A stretch of DNA of 64,000 nt from Micromussa lordhowensis (Eukaryota > Cnidaria > Anthozoa > Scleractinia > Lobophylliidae). Numbering within the stretch: position 1 is the stretch's first letter; every line of letters starts with the position of its first letter. The DNA is taken from contig OZ026600.1 of assembly GCA_964020085.1 (NCBI GenBank), positions 11,567,348 to 11,631,347 of the forward strand. Reading direction: 5' to 3'. Below are positions 37,253-49,929 of the stretch, one piece after another. The notes beneath the pieces are model-generated. The model worked only from the letters and a program-made list of their open reading frames with translations. It did not search any database and was not told where the DNA came from. The translations under genes were made by a program, and so were the position numbers.

Positions 37253-40200
37253 GGTCCAAAAGTGCCCGTAGAGCCGAGTTATGACAAATTTTCCAAGGAC
37301 ACCTAAATCGGCCATTTTCTGAGATTTTGCCAAGGGGGGACCAAGGGAAAATGCTCAAAAAAGTAGGCCGACTATAGGGGCTTCAAAAACACCGTGGCGC
37401 AAATTGCATCATCTCGTAATTGGTATGCGCTTGAAGTGCAATCATAGGAGAACATTTTGCTGCAAACCGCGGCTCTAAAAGTGCCCGTAGAGCCGAGTTA
37501 TGACAAATTTGCCAAGGACACCTAAATCGGCCATTTTCTGAGATTTTGCCAAGTGGGGACCAAGGGGAAATGCTCAAAAAAGTAGGCCGACTATAGGGGC
37601 TTCATAAACACCTTGGCGCAAATTGCATCATCTCCTAATTGGTATGCGCTTGAAGTGCAATCATAGGAGTACATTTTGCTGCAAACCGCGGCTCCAAAAG
37701 TGCCCGTAGAGCCGAGTTATGACAACTTTGCCAAGGACACCTAAATCGGCCATTTTCTGAGATTTTGCCAAGGGGGGACCAAGGGAAAATGCTCAAAGAA
37801 GTAGGCCGATTATAGGGGCTTCATAAACACCCTGGCGCAAATTACATCATCTCCTAATTTAAATGCGCTTAAAGTGCAATCATAGGAGAACATTTTGCTA
37901 CAAACCGCGGGTCCAAAAGTGCCCGTAGAGCCGAGTTATGAGAAATTTGCCAAGGACACCTAAATCGGCCATTTTCTGAGATTTTGCAAAGGGGGGACCA
38001 AGGGAAAATGTTCAAAAAAGTAGGCCGACTGTAGGGGCTTCAAAGACACCCTGGCGCAAATTCCATCATCTCCTAATTGGTATGCGCTTGAAGTGCAATC
38101 ATAGGAACACATTTTGCTGCAAAGCGCGGCTCCAAAAGTGCCCGTAGAGCCGAGTTATGACAAATTTGCCAAGGACACCTAAATCGGCCATTTTCTGAGA
38201 TTTTGCCAAGGGGGGACCAAGGGAAAATGCTCAAAAAAGTAGGCCGACTATAGGGGCTTCAAAAACACCGTGGCGCAAATTGCATCATCTCCTAATTGGT
38301 ATGCGATTAAAGTGCAATCATAGGAGAACATTTTGCTGCAAACCGCGGCTCTAAAAGTGCCCGTAGAGCCGAGTTATGACAAATTTGCCAAGGACACCTA
38401 AATCGGCCATTTTCTGAGATTTTGCCAAGTGGGGACCAAGGGAAAATGCTCAAAAAAGTAGGCCGACTATAGGGGCTTCATAAACACCTTGGCGCAAATT
38501 GCATCATCTCCTAATTGGTATGCGTTTGAAGTGCAATCATAGGAGTACATTTTGCTGCAAACCGCGGCTCCAAAAGTGCCCGTAGAGCCGAGTTATGACA
38601 ACTTTGCCAAGGACACCTAAATCGGCCATTTTCTGAGATTTTGCCAAGGGGGGACCAAGGGAAAATGCTCAAAGAAGTAGGCCGATTATAGGGGCTTCAT
38701 AAACACCCTGGCGCAAATTACATCATCTCCTAATTTAAATGCGCTTAAAGTGCAATCATAGGAGAACATTTTGCTGCAAACCGCGGGTCCAAAAGTGCCC
38801 GTAGAGCCGAGTTATGAGAAATTTGCCAAGGACACCAAAATCGGCCATTTTCTGAGATTTTGCAAAGGGGGGACCAAGGGAAAATGTTCAAAAAGGTAGG
38901 CCGACTGTAGGGGCTTCAAAGACACCCTGGCGCAAATTCCATCATCTCCTAATTGGTATGCGCTTGAAGTGCAATCATAGGAACACATTTTGCTGCAAAC
39001 CGCGGCTCCAAAACTGCCCGTAGAGCCGAGTTATTACAAATTTGCCAAGGACACCTAAATCGGCCATTTTCTGAGATTTTGCCAAGGGGGGACCAAGGGA
39101 AAATGCTCAAAAAACTAGGCCGACTATAGGGGCTTCAAAAACACCTTTGCGCAAATTGCATCATCTCCTAATTGGTATGCGCTTGAAGTGCAATCATAGG
39201 AGAACATTTTGCTGCAAACCGCGGCTCCAAAAGTGCCCGTAGAGCCGAGTTATGACAAATTTGCCAAGGACACCTAAATCGGCCATTTTCTGAGATTTTG
39301 CCAGGTGGAGACCAAGGGAAAATGCTCAAAAAAGTAGGCCGACTATAGGGGCTTCATAAACACCCTGGCGCAAATAACATCATCTCCTAATTTGTATGCG
39401 CTTGAAGTGCAATCATAGGAGAACATTTTGCTGCAAACCGCGGCTCCAAAAGTGCCCCTAGAGCCGAGTTATGACAAATTTGCCAAGGACACCTAAATCG
39501 GCCATTTTCTGAGATTTTGCCAAGTGGAGACCAAGAGAAAATGCTCAAAAAAGTAGGCCGACTATAGGGGCTTCATAAACACCCTGGCGCAAATTGCATC
39601 ATCTCCTAATTGGTATGCGCTTAAAGTGCAATCATAGGAAAACATTTTGTTGCAAACCGCAGCTCCAAAAATGCCCGTAGAGCCGAGTTATGACAACTTT
39701 GCCAAGGACACCTAAATCGGCCATTTTCTGAGATTTTGCCAAGGGGGGACCAAGGGAAAATGCTCAAAAAAGTAGGCCAACTATACGGGCTTAATAAACA
39801 CCCTGGCGCAAATTACATCATCTCCTAATTTGTATGCGCTTGAAGTGCAATCATAGGAGAACATTTTGCTGCAAACCGCGGCTCCAAAAGTGCCCGTAGA
39901 GCCGAGTTATGACAAATTTGCCAAGGACACCTAAATCGGCCATTTTCTGAGATTTTGCCAAGGGGGGACCAAGGGAAAATGCTCAAAAAAGTAGGCCGAC
40001 TATAGGGGCTTCAAAAACACCCTTGCGCAAATTGCATCATCTCTTAATTGGTCTACGCTTGAAGTGCAATCATAGGCGAACATTTTGCTGGAAACCGCGG
40101 CTCCAAAAGTGCCCGTAGAGCCGAGTTATGACAAATTTGCCAAGGACACCTAAATCGGCCATTTTCTGAGATTTTGCCAAGGGGGGACCAAGGGAAAATG

Positions 40201-41520
40201 CTCAAAAAAGTAGGCCGACTATAGGGGCTTCATAAAAACCCTGGTGCAAATTGCATCATCTCCTAATTGGTATGCGCTTGAAGTGCAATCATAGGAGAAC
40301 ATTTTGCTGCAAACCGCGGCTCCAAAAGTGCCCGTAGAGCCGAGTTATGACAAATTTGCCAAGGACACCTTAATCGGCCATTTTCTGAGAATTTGCCAAG
40401 GGGGGACCAAGGGAAAATGCTCAAAAAAGTAGGCCGACTGTAGGGGCTTCAAAAACACTCTGGCGCAAATTGCATCATGTTTTAATTGGTATGAGCTTGA
40501 AGTGCAATCATAGGACAACATTTTGCTGCAAACCGCGGGTCCAAAAGTGCCCGTAGAGCCGAGTTATGACAAATTTGCCAAGGACACCTTAATCGGCCAT
40601 TTTCTGAGAATTTGCCAAGGGGAGACCAAGGGAAAATGCTCAAAAAAGTAGGCCGACTGTAGGGGCTTCAAAAACACCTTTGCGCAAATTGCATCATCTT
40701 CTAATTGGTATGAGCTTGAAGTGCAATCATAGGACAACATTTTGCTGCAAACCGCGGCTCCAAAAGTGCCCGTAGAGCCGAGTTATGACAAATTTGCCAA
40801 GGACACCTTAATCGGCCATTTTCTGAGAATTTGCCAAGTGGGGACCAAGGGAAAATGCTCAAAAAAGTAGGCCGACTGTAGGGGCTTCAAAAACACCCTG
40901 GCGCAAATTCCATCATCTCCTAATTGGTATGCGCTTGAAGTGCAATCATAGGAACACATTTTGCTGCAAACCGCGGCTCCAAAAGTGCCCGTAGAGCCGA
41001 GTTATGACAAATTTGCCAAGGACACCTAAATCGGCCATTTTCTGAGATTTTGCCAAGGGGGGACCAAGGGAAAATGCTCAAAAAAGTAGGCCGACTATAG
41101 GGGCTTCAAAAACACCTTTGCGCAAATTGCATCATCTCCTAATTGGTATGCGCTTGAAGTGCAATCATAGGAGAACATTTTGCTGCAAACCGCGGCTCCA
41201 AAAGTGCCCGTAGAGCCGAGTTATGACAAATTTGCCAAGGACACCTAAATCGGCCATTTTCTGAGATTTTGCCAAGTGGAGACCAAGAGAAAATGCTCAA
41301 AAAAGTAGGCCGACTATAGGGGCTTCATAAACACCCTGGCGCAAATTGCATCATCTTCTAATTGGTATGCGCTTGAAGTGCAATCATAGGAACACATTTT
41401 GCTGCAAACCGCGGCTCCAAAAGTGCCCGTAGAGCCGAGTTATGACAACTTTGCCAAGGACACCTAAATCGGCCATTTTCTGAGATTTTGCCAAGGGGGG
41501 ACCAAGGGAAAATGCTCAAA
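37253..41520. repeat. HOR unit U4 (partial, about 19 monomers)
   Basis: This segment follows U3 closely until about 41510. There U3 has GTAGCCTGACTATAGGCGC (35166) and U4 has the common GTAGGCCGACTATAGGGGC. From there the array changes composition. Markers of the left half such as AAAAGAGTAGGCCGAATATA are not seen to the right of this point. Confidence 0.85.
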
Positions 41521-41607
41521 AAAGTAGGCCGACTATAGGGGCTTCATAAACACCCTGGCGCAAATTGCATCATCTCCTAATTGGTATGCGCTTGAAGTGC
41601 AATCATA

Positions 41608-42702
41608 GGAGAACATTTTGCTGCAAACCGCGGCTCCAAAAGTGCCCGTAGAGCCGAGTTATGACAAATTTGCCAAGGACACCTTAATCGGCCATTTTCT
41701 GAGAATTTGCCAAGGGCGGACCAAGGGAAAATGCTCAAAAAAGTAGGCCGACTGTAGGGGCTTCAAAAACACCCTGGCGCAATTTGCATCATCTTCTAAT
41801 TGGTATGAGCTTGAAGTGCAATCATAGGACAACATGTTGCTGCAAACCGCGGCTCTAAAAGTGCCCGTAGAGCCGAGTTATGACAAATTTGCCAAGGACA
41901 CCTAAATCGGCCATTTTCTGAGATTTTGCCAAGGGGAGACCAAGGGAAAATGCTCAAAAAAGTAGGCCGACTATAGGGGCTTCAAAAACACCTTTGCGCA
42001 AATTGCATCATCCCCTAATTGGCATGCGCTTGAAGTGCAATCATAGGAACACATTTTGCTGCAAACCGCGGCTCCAAAAGTGCCCGTAGAGCCCAGTTAT
42101 GACAACTTTGCCAAGGACCTCTAAATTGGCCATTTTCTGAGATTTTGCCAAGGGGGGACCAAGGGAAAATGCTCAAAAAAGTAGGCCGAATATAGGGTCT
42201 TCATAAACACCCTGGCGCAAATTGCATCATCTCCTAATTGGTATGCGCTTGAAGTGCAATTATAGGAGAACATTTTGCTGCAAACCGCGGCTCCAAAAGT
42301 GCCCGTAGAGCCGAGTTATGACAAATTTGCCAAGGACACCTTAATCGGCCATTTTCTGAGAATTTGCCAAGTGGGGACCAAGGGAAAATGCTCAAAAAAG
42401 TAGGCCGACTGTAGGGGCTTCAAAAACACCCTGGCGCAAATTCCATCATCTCCTAATTGGTATGCGCTTGAAGTGCAATCATAGGAACACATTTTGCTGC
42501 AAACCGCGGCTCCAAAAGTGCCCGTAGAGCCGAGTTATGACAAATTTGCCAAGGACACCTAAATCGGCCATTTTCTGAGATTTTGCCAAGGGGGGACCAA
42601 GGGAAAATGCTCAAAAAAGTAGGCCGACTATAGGGGCTTCAAAAACACCTTTGCGCAAATTGCATCATCTCCTAATTGGTATGCGCTTGAAGTGCAATCA
42701 TA
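41608..42702. repeat. Five-monomer unit E, copy 1 (1095 bp)
   Basis: Repeated at 42703 with a lag of exactly 1095 bp. The unit is made of a B-type monomer, a GGACAACATGTTGC monomer, a CCCCTAATTGGCATGCGC monomer, a GAGCCCAGTTATG monomer with CCGAATATA, and a GCAATTATAGG junction. The copies differ at several bases (for example CTCTAAATTGG near 42119 against CACCTAAATCGG), so this duplication is older than that of HOR B. Confidence 0.85.
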
Positions 42703-44312
42703 GGAGAACATTTTGCTGCAAACCGCGGCTCCAAAAGTGCCCGTAGAGCCGAGTTATGACAAATTTGCCAAGGACACCTTAATCGGCCATTTTCTGAGAA
42801 TTTGCCAAGGGCGGACCAAGGGAAAATGCTCAAAAAAGTAGGCCGACTGTAGGGGCTTCAAAAACACCCTGGCGCAATTTGCATCATCTTCTAATTGGTA
42901 TGAGCTTGAAGTGCAATCATAGGACAACATGTTGCTGCAAACCGGGGCTCCAAAAGTGCCCGTAGAGCCGAGTTATGACAAATTTGCCAAGGACACCTAA
43001 ATCGGCCATTTTCTGAGATTTTGCCAAGGGGAGACCAAGGGAAAATGCTCAAAAAAGTAGGCCGACTATAGGGGCTTCAAAAACACCTTTGCGCAAATTG
43101 CATCATCCCCTAATTGGCATGCGCTTGAAGTGCAATCATAGGAACACATTTTGCTGCAAACCGCGGCTCCAAAAGTGCCCGTAGAGCCCAGTTATGACAA
43201 CTTTGCCAAGGACACCTAAATCGGCCATTTTCTGAGATTTTGCAAAGGGGGGACCAAGGGAAAATGCTCAAAAAAGTAGGCCGAATATAAGGGCTTCATA
43301 AACACCCTGGCGCAAATTGCATTATCTCCTAATTGGTATGCGCTTGAAGTGCAATTATAGGAGAACATTTTGCTGCAAACCGCGGCTCCAAAAGTGCCCG
43401 TAGAGCCGAGTTATGACAAATTTGCCAAGGACACCTAAATCGGCCATTTTCTGAGATTTTGCCAAGTGGAGACCAAGAGAAAATGCTCAAAAAAGTAGGC
43501 CGACTATAGGGGCTTCATAAACACCCTGGCGCAAATTGCATCATCTTCTAATTGGTATGCGCTTGAAGTGCAATCATAGGAACACATTTTGCTGCAAACC
43601 GCGGCTCCAAAAGTGCCCATAGAGCCGAGTTATGACAAATTTGCCAAGGACACCTAAATCGGCCATTTTCTGAGATTTTGCCAAGGGCGGACCAAGGGAA
43701 AATGCTCTAAAAAGTAGGCCGACTATAGGGGCTTCATAAACACCCTGGCGCAAATAACATCATCTCCTAATTTGTATGCGCTTGAAGTGCAATCATAGGA
43801 GAACATTTTGCTGCAAACCGCGGGTCCAAAAGTGCCCGTAGAGCCGAGTTATGACAAATTTGCCAAGGACACCTAAATCGGCCATTTTCTGAGATTTTGC
43901 CAAGTGGAGACCAAGAGAAAATGCTCAAAAAAGTAGGCCGACTATAGGGGCTTCATAAACACCCTGGTGCAAATCGCATCATCTCCTAATTGGTATGCGC
44001 TTAAAGTGCAATCATAGGAAAACATTTTGTTGCAAACCGCAGCTCCAAAAATGCCCGTAGAGCCGAGTTATGACAACTTTGCCAAGGACACCTAAATCGG
44101 CCATTTTCTGAGATTTTGCCAAGGGGGGACCAAGGGAAAATGCTCAAAAAAGTAGGCCGATTATAGGGGCTTAATAAACACCCTGGCGCAAATTACATCA
44201 TCTCCTAATTTGTATGCGCTTGAAGTGCAATCATAGGAGAACATTTTGCTGCAAACCGGGGCTCCAAAAGTGCCCGTAGAGCCGAGTTATGACAAATTTG
44301 CCAAGGACACCT
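42703..44312. repeat. Unit E copy 2 and start of the 33-monomer repeat, copy 1
   Basis: The first 720 bp repeat 41608 onward. The whole segment is repeated at 49930-51539 at a lag of 7227 bp (exactly 33 monomers). Shared variants are CCGAATATAAGGGC, GCAAATAACATCATC, CACCCTGGTGC and GGCCGATTATAGGGGC. The same 7227-bp lag also links about 40.75-41.43 kb with 47.97-48.66 kb. Confidence 0.85.
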
Positions 44313-45149
44313 AAATCGGCCATTTTCTGAGATTTTGCCAAGGGGGGACCAAGGGAAAATGCTCAAAAAAGGAGGCCGACTATAGGGGCTTCAAAAACAC
44401 CCTTGCGCAAATTGCATCATCTCTTAATTGGTCTGCGCTTGAAGTGCAATCATAGGAGAACATTTTGCTGCAAACCGCGGCTCCAAAAGTGCCCGTAGAG
44501 CCGAGTTATGACAAATTTGCCAAGGACACCTAAATCGGCCATTTTCTGAGATTTTGCCAAGGGGGGACCAAGGGAAAATGCTCAAAAAAGTAGGCCGACT
44601 ATAGGGGCTTCATAAACACCCTGGTGCAAATTGCATCATCTCCTAATTGATATGCGCTTGAAGTGCAATCATAGGAGAACATTTTGCTGCAAACCGCGGC
44701 TCCAAAAGTGGCCGTAGAGCCGAGTTATGACAAATTTGCCAAGGACACCTTAATCGGCCATTTTCTGAGAATTTGCCAAGGGCGGACCAAGGGAAAATGC
44801 TCAAAAAAGTAGGCCGACTGTAGGGGCTTCAAAAACACCCTGGCGCAAATTGCATCATCTTCTAATTGGTATGAGCTTGAAGTGCAATCATAGGACAACA
44901 TTTTGCTGCAAACCGCGCCTCCAAAAGTGCCCGTAGAGCCGAGTTATGACAAATTTGCCAAGGACACCTTAATCGGCCATTTTCTGAGAATTTGCCAAGG
45001 GGGGACCAAGGGAAAATGCTCAAAAAAGTAGGCCGACTGTAGGGGCTTCAAAAACACCTTTGCGCAAATTGCATCATCTTCTAATTGGTATGAGCTTGAA
45101 GTACAATCATAGGAGAACATTTTGCTGCAAACCGCGGCTCCAAAAGTGC
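44313..45149. repeat. Satellite monomers, mixed subfamilies
   Basis: About four monomers, including two B-type copies, lie here. Single oddities include GTGGCCGTAG near 44709 (most read GTGCCCGTAG) and CCGCGCCTCC near 44916. There is no gene or unique sequence. Confidence 0.8.
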
Positions 45150-46110
45150 CCGTAGAGCCGAGTTATGACAAATTTGCCAAGGACACCTAAATCGGCCATT
45201 TTCTGAGATTTTGCCAAGGGGGGACCAAGGGAAAATGCTCAAAAAAGTAGGCCGACTAAAGGGGCTTCAAAAACACCCTGGCGCAAATTGCATCATCTCC
45301 TAATTGGTATGCACTTGAAGTGCAATCATAGGAGAACATTTTGCTGCCAACCGCGGCTCCAAAACTGCCCGTAGAGCCGAGTTATGACAAATTTGCCAAG
45401 GACACCTAAATCGGCCATTTTCTGAGATTTTGCCAAGTGGGGACCAAGGGAAAATGCTCAAAAAAGTAGGCCGACTATAGGGGCTTCATAAACACCTTGG
45501 CGCAAATTGCATCATCTCCTAATTGGTATGCGCTTGAAGTACAATCATAGGAGTACATTTTGCTGCAAACCGCGGCTCCAAAAGTGCCCGTAGAGCCGCG
45601 TTATGACAACTTTGCCAAGGACACCTAAATCGGCCATTTTCTGAGATTTTGCCAAGGGGGGACCAAGGGAAAATGCTCAAAAAAGTAGGCCGACTATAGG
45701 GGCTTCATAAACACCCTGGCGCAAATTACATCATCTCCTAATTTGTATGCGCTTGAAGTGCAATCATAGGACAACATTTTGCTGCAAACCGCGGGTCCAA
45801 AAGTGCCCGTAGAGCCGAGTTATGACAAATTTGCCAAGGACACCTAAATCGGCCATTTTCTGAGATTTTGCCAAGGGGGGACCAAGGGAAAATGCTCAAA
45901 AAAGTAGGCCGACTGTAGGGGCTTCAAAAACACCCTGGGGCAAATTGCATCATCTTCTAATTGGTATGAGCTTGAAGTGCAATCATAGGACAACATGTTG
46001 CTGCAAACCGCGGGTCCAAAAGTGCCCGTAGAGCCGAGTTATGACAAATTTGCCAAGGACACCTAAATCTGCCATTTTCTGAGATTTTGCCAAGGGGGGA
46101 CCAAGGGAAA
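45150..46110. repeat. Repeat block H, copy 1 (about 4.4 monomers)
   Basis: Matches about 53034-53994 at a lag of 7884 bp (36 monomers). Shared variants are GACTAAAGGGGC (45254 and 53138), TGCTGCCAACCGCGG, and CCCTGGGGC followed by GGACAACATGTTGC. The start of this block also reappears at about 55546. Confidence 0.82.
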
Positions 46111-46139
46111 ATGCTCAAAAAAGTAGGCCGACTATAGGG

Positions 46140-47960
46140 GCTTCATAAACACCCTGGCGCAAATTGCATCATCTCCTAATTGGTATGCGCTTGAAGTGCA
46201 ATCATAGGAACACATTTTGCTGCAAACCGCGGCTCCAAAAGTGCCCGTAGAGCCCAGTTATGACAACTTTGCCAAGGACACCTAAATCGGCCATTTTCTG
46301 AGATTTTGCCAAGGGGGGACCAAGGGAAAATGCTCAAAAAAGTAGGCCGACTATAGGGGCTTCATAAACACCCTAGCGCAAATTGCATCATCTCCTAATT
46401 GGTATGCGCTTGAAGTGCAATCATAGGAGAACATTTTGCTGCAAACCGCGGCTCCAAAAGTGCCCGTAGAGCCGAGTTATGACAAATTTGCCAAGGACAC
46501 CTTAATCGGCCATTTTCTGAGAATTTGCCAAGTGGGGACCAAGGGAAAATGCTCAAAAAAGTAGGCCGACTGTAGGGGCTTCAAAAACACCCTGGCGCAA
46601 ATTGCATCATCTCCTAATTGGTATGCGCTTGAAGTGCAATCATAGGAGAACATTTTGCTGCAAACCGCGGCTCCAAAACTGCCCATAGAGCCGAGTTATG
46701 ACAAATTTGCCAAGGACACCTAAATCGGCCATTTTCTGAGATTTTGCCAAGGGGGGACCAAGGGAAAATGCTCAAAAAAGTAGGCCGACTATAGGGGCTT
46801 CATAAACACCCTGGCGCAAATTGCATCATCTTGTAATTGGTATGCGCTTGAAGAGCAATTATAGGAGAACATTTTGCTGCAAACCGCGGCTCTAAAAGTG
46901 CCCGTAGAGCCGAGTTATGACAAATTTGCCAAGGACACCTTAATCGGCCATTTTCTGAGAATTTGCCAAGTGGGGAACAAGGGAAAATGCTCAAAAAAGT
47001 AGGCCGACTGTAGGGGCTTCAAAAACACCCTGGCGCAAATTGCATCATCTCCTAATTGGTATGCGCTTGAAGTGCAATCATAGGAGAACATTTTGCTGCA
47101 AACCGCGGCTCCAAAACTGCCCGTAGAGCCGAGTTATGACAAATTTGCCAAGGACACCTAAATCGGCCATTTTCTGAGATTTTGCCAAGTGGGGACCAAG
47201 GAAAAATGCTCAAAAAAGTAGGCCGACTGTAGGGGCTTCATAAACACCCTGGCGCAAATTGCATCATCTTCTAATTGGTATGCGCTTGAAGTGCAATTAT
47301 AGGAGTACATTTTGCTGCAAACCGCGGCTCCAAAAGTGCCTGTAGAGCCGAGTTATGACAACTTTGCCAAGGACACCTAAATCGGCCATTTTCTGAGATT
47401 TTGCCAAGGGGGGACCAAGGGAAAATGCTCAAAAAAGTAGGCCGACTATAGGGGCTTCATAAACACCCTCGCGCAAATTACATCATCTCCTAATTTGTAT
47501 GCGCTTGAAGTGCAATCATAGGAGAACATTTTGCTGCAAACCGCGGGTCCAAAAGTGCCCGTAGAGCCGAGTTATGACAAATTTGCCAAGGACACCTAAA
47601 TCGGCCATTTTCTGAGATTTTGCCAAGGGGGGACCAAGGGAAAATGCTCAAAAAAGTAGGCCGACTGTAGGGGCTCCAAAAACACCCTGGGGCAAATTGC
47701 ATCATCTTCTAATTGGTATGAGCTTGAAGTGCAATCATAGGACAACATGTTGCTGCAAACCGCGGCTCCAAAAGTGCCCGTAGAGCCGAGTTATGACAAA
47801 TTTGCCAAGGACACCTAAATCGGCCATTTTCTGAGATTTTGCCAAGGGGAGACCAAGGGAAAATGCTCAAAAAAGTAGGCCGACTATAGGGGCTTCAAAA
47901 ACACCTTTGCGCAAATTGCATCATCTCCTAATTGGCATGCGCTTGAAGTGCAATCATAGG
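46140..47960. repeat. Repeat block G, copy 1 (about 8 monomers)
   Basis: Matches 56213-58033 at a lag of 10073 bp (46 monomers less 1 bp); its central part matches 62870-64000. Diagnostic shared variants are CCCTAGCGC, CATCTTGTAATTGG, GAAGAGCAATTATAGG, GGGGAACAAGGG, CCAAGGAAAAATG, GTGCCTGTAGAGCC and CACCCTCGCGC. Confidence 0.9.
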
Positions 47961-49929
47961 AACACATTTTGCTGCAAACCGCGGCTCCAAAAGTGCCCGT
48001 AGAGCCGAGTTATGACAAATTTGCCAAGGACACCTTAATCGGCCATTTTCTGAGAATTTGCCAAGTGGGGACCAAGGGAAAATGCTCAAAAAAGTAGGCC
48101 GACTGTAGGGGCTTCAAAAACACCCTGGCGCAAATTCCATCATCTCCTAATTGGTATGCGCTTGAAGTGCAATCATAGGAACACATTTTGCTGCAAACCG
48201 CGGCTCCAAAAGTGCCCGTAGAGCCGAGTTATGACAAATTTGCCAAGGACACCTAAATCGGCCATTTTCTGAGATTTTGCCAAGGGGGGACCAAGGGAAA
48301 ATGCTCAAAAAAGTAGGCCGACTATAGGGGCTTCAAAAACACCTTTGCGCAAATTGCATCATCTTCTAATTGGTATGCGCTTGAAGTGCAATCATAGGAG
48401 AACATTTTGCTGCAAACCGCGGCTCCAAAAGTGCCCGTAGAGCCGAGTTATGACAAATTTGCCAAGGACACCTAAATCGGCCATTTTCTGAGATTTTGCC
48501 AAGTGGAGACCAAGAGAAAATGCTCAAAAAAGTAGGCCGACTATAGGGGCTTCATAAACACCGTGGCGCAAATTGCATCATCTTCTAATTGGTATGCGCT
48601 TGAAGTGCAATCATAGGAACACATTTTGCTGCAAACCGCGGCTCCAAAAGTGCCCATAGAGCCGAGTTATGACAAATTTGCCAAGGACACCTTAATCGGC
48701 CATTTTCTGAGAATTTGCCAAGGGCGGACCAAGGGAAAATGCTCAAAAAAGTAGGCCGACTGTAGGGGCTTCAAAAACACCCTGGTGCAAATTGCATCAT
48801 GTTTTAATTGGTATGAGCTTAAAGTGCAATCATAGGACAACATTTTGCTGCAAACCGCGGGTCCAAAAGTGCCCGTAGAGCCGAGTTATGACAAATTTGC
48901 CAAGGACACCTTAATCGGCCATTTTCTGAGAATTTGCCAAGGGGGGACCAAGGGAAAATGCTCAAAAAAGTAGGCCGACTGTAGGGGCTTCAAAAACACC
49001 TTTGCGCAAATTGCATCATCTTCTAATTGGTATGAGCTTGAAGTGCAATCATAGGACAACATTTTGCTGCAAACCGCGGCTCCAAAAGTGCCCGTAGAGC
49101 CGAGTTATGGCAACTTTGCCAAGGACACCTTAATCGGCCATTTTCTGAGAATTTGCCAAGTGGGGACCAAGGGAAAATGCTCAAAAAAGTAGGCCGACTG
49201 TAGGGGCTTCAAAAACACCCTGGCGCAAATTCCATCATCTCCTAATTGGTATGCGCTTGAAGTGCAATCATAGGAACACATTTTGCTGCAAACCGCGGCT
49301 CCAAAAGTGCCCGTAGAGCCGAGTTATGACAAATTTGCCAAGGACACCTAAATCGGCCATTTTCTGAGATTTTGCCAAGGGGGGACCAAGGGAAAATGCT
49401 CAAAAAAGTAGGCCGACTATAGGGGCTTCAAAAACACCTTTGCGCAAATTGCATCATCTCCTGATTGGTAAGCGCTTGAAGTGCAATTATAGGAGTACAT
49501 TTTGCTGCAAACCGCGGCTCCAAAAGTGCCCGTAGAGCCGAGTTATGACAACTTTGCCAAGGACACCTAAATCGGCCATTTTCTGAGATTTTGCCAAGGG
49601 GGGACCAAGGGAAAATGCTCAAAAAAGTAGGCCGACTGTAGGGGCTTCAAAAACACCCTGGCGCAAATTCCATCATCTCCTAATTGGTATGCACTTAAAG
49701 TGCAATCATAGGAACACGTTTTGCTGCAAACCGCGGCTCCAAAAGTGCCCGTAGAGAAGAGTTATGACAAATTTGCCAAGGACACGTAAATCGGCCATTT
49801 TCTGAGATTTTGCCAAGGGGGGACCAAGGGAAAATGCTCAAAAAAGTAGGCCGACTATAGGGGCTTCATAAACACCCTGGCGCAAATTGCATCATCTCCT
49901 AATTGGTATGCGCTTGAAGTGCAATCATA
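47961..49929. repeat. Satellite monomers, including the upstream part of the 33-monomer repeat
   Basis: About nine monomers lie here. The first three resemble 40.75-41.43 kb at the 7227-bp lag, sharing AAGTGGAGACCAAGAGAAAATG-type variants. Single oddities are TATGGCAACTTTGCC near 49107, CCTGATTGGTAAGCGC near 49460, and GTAGAGAAGAG with GACACGTAAATCGG near 49751-49790. There is no gene. Confidence 0.8.
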
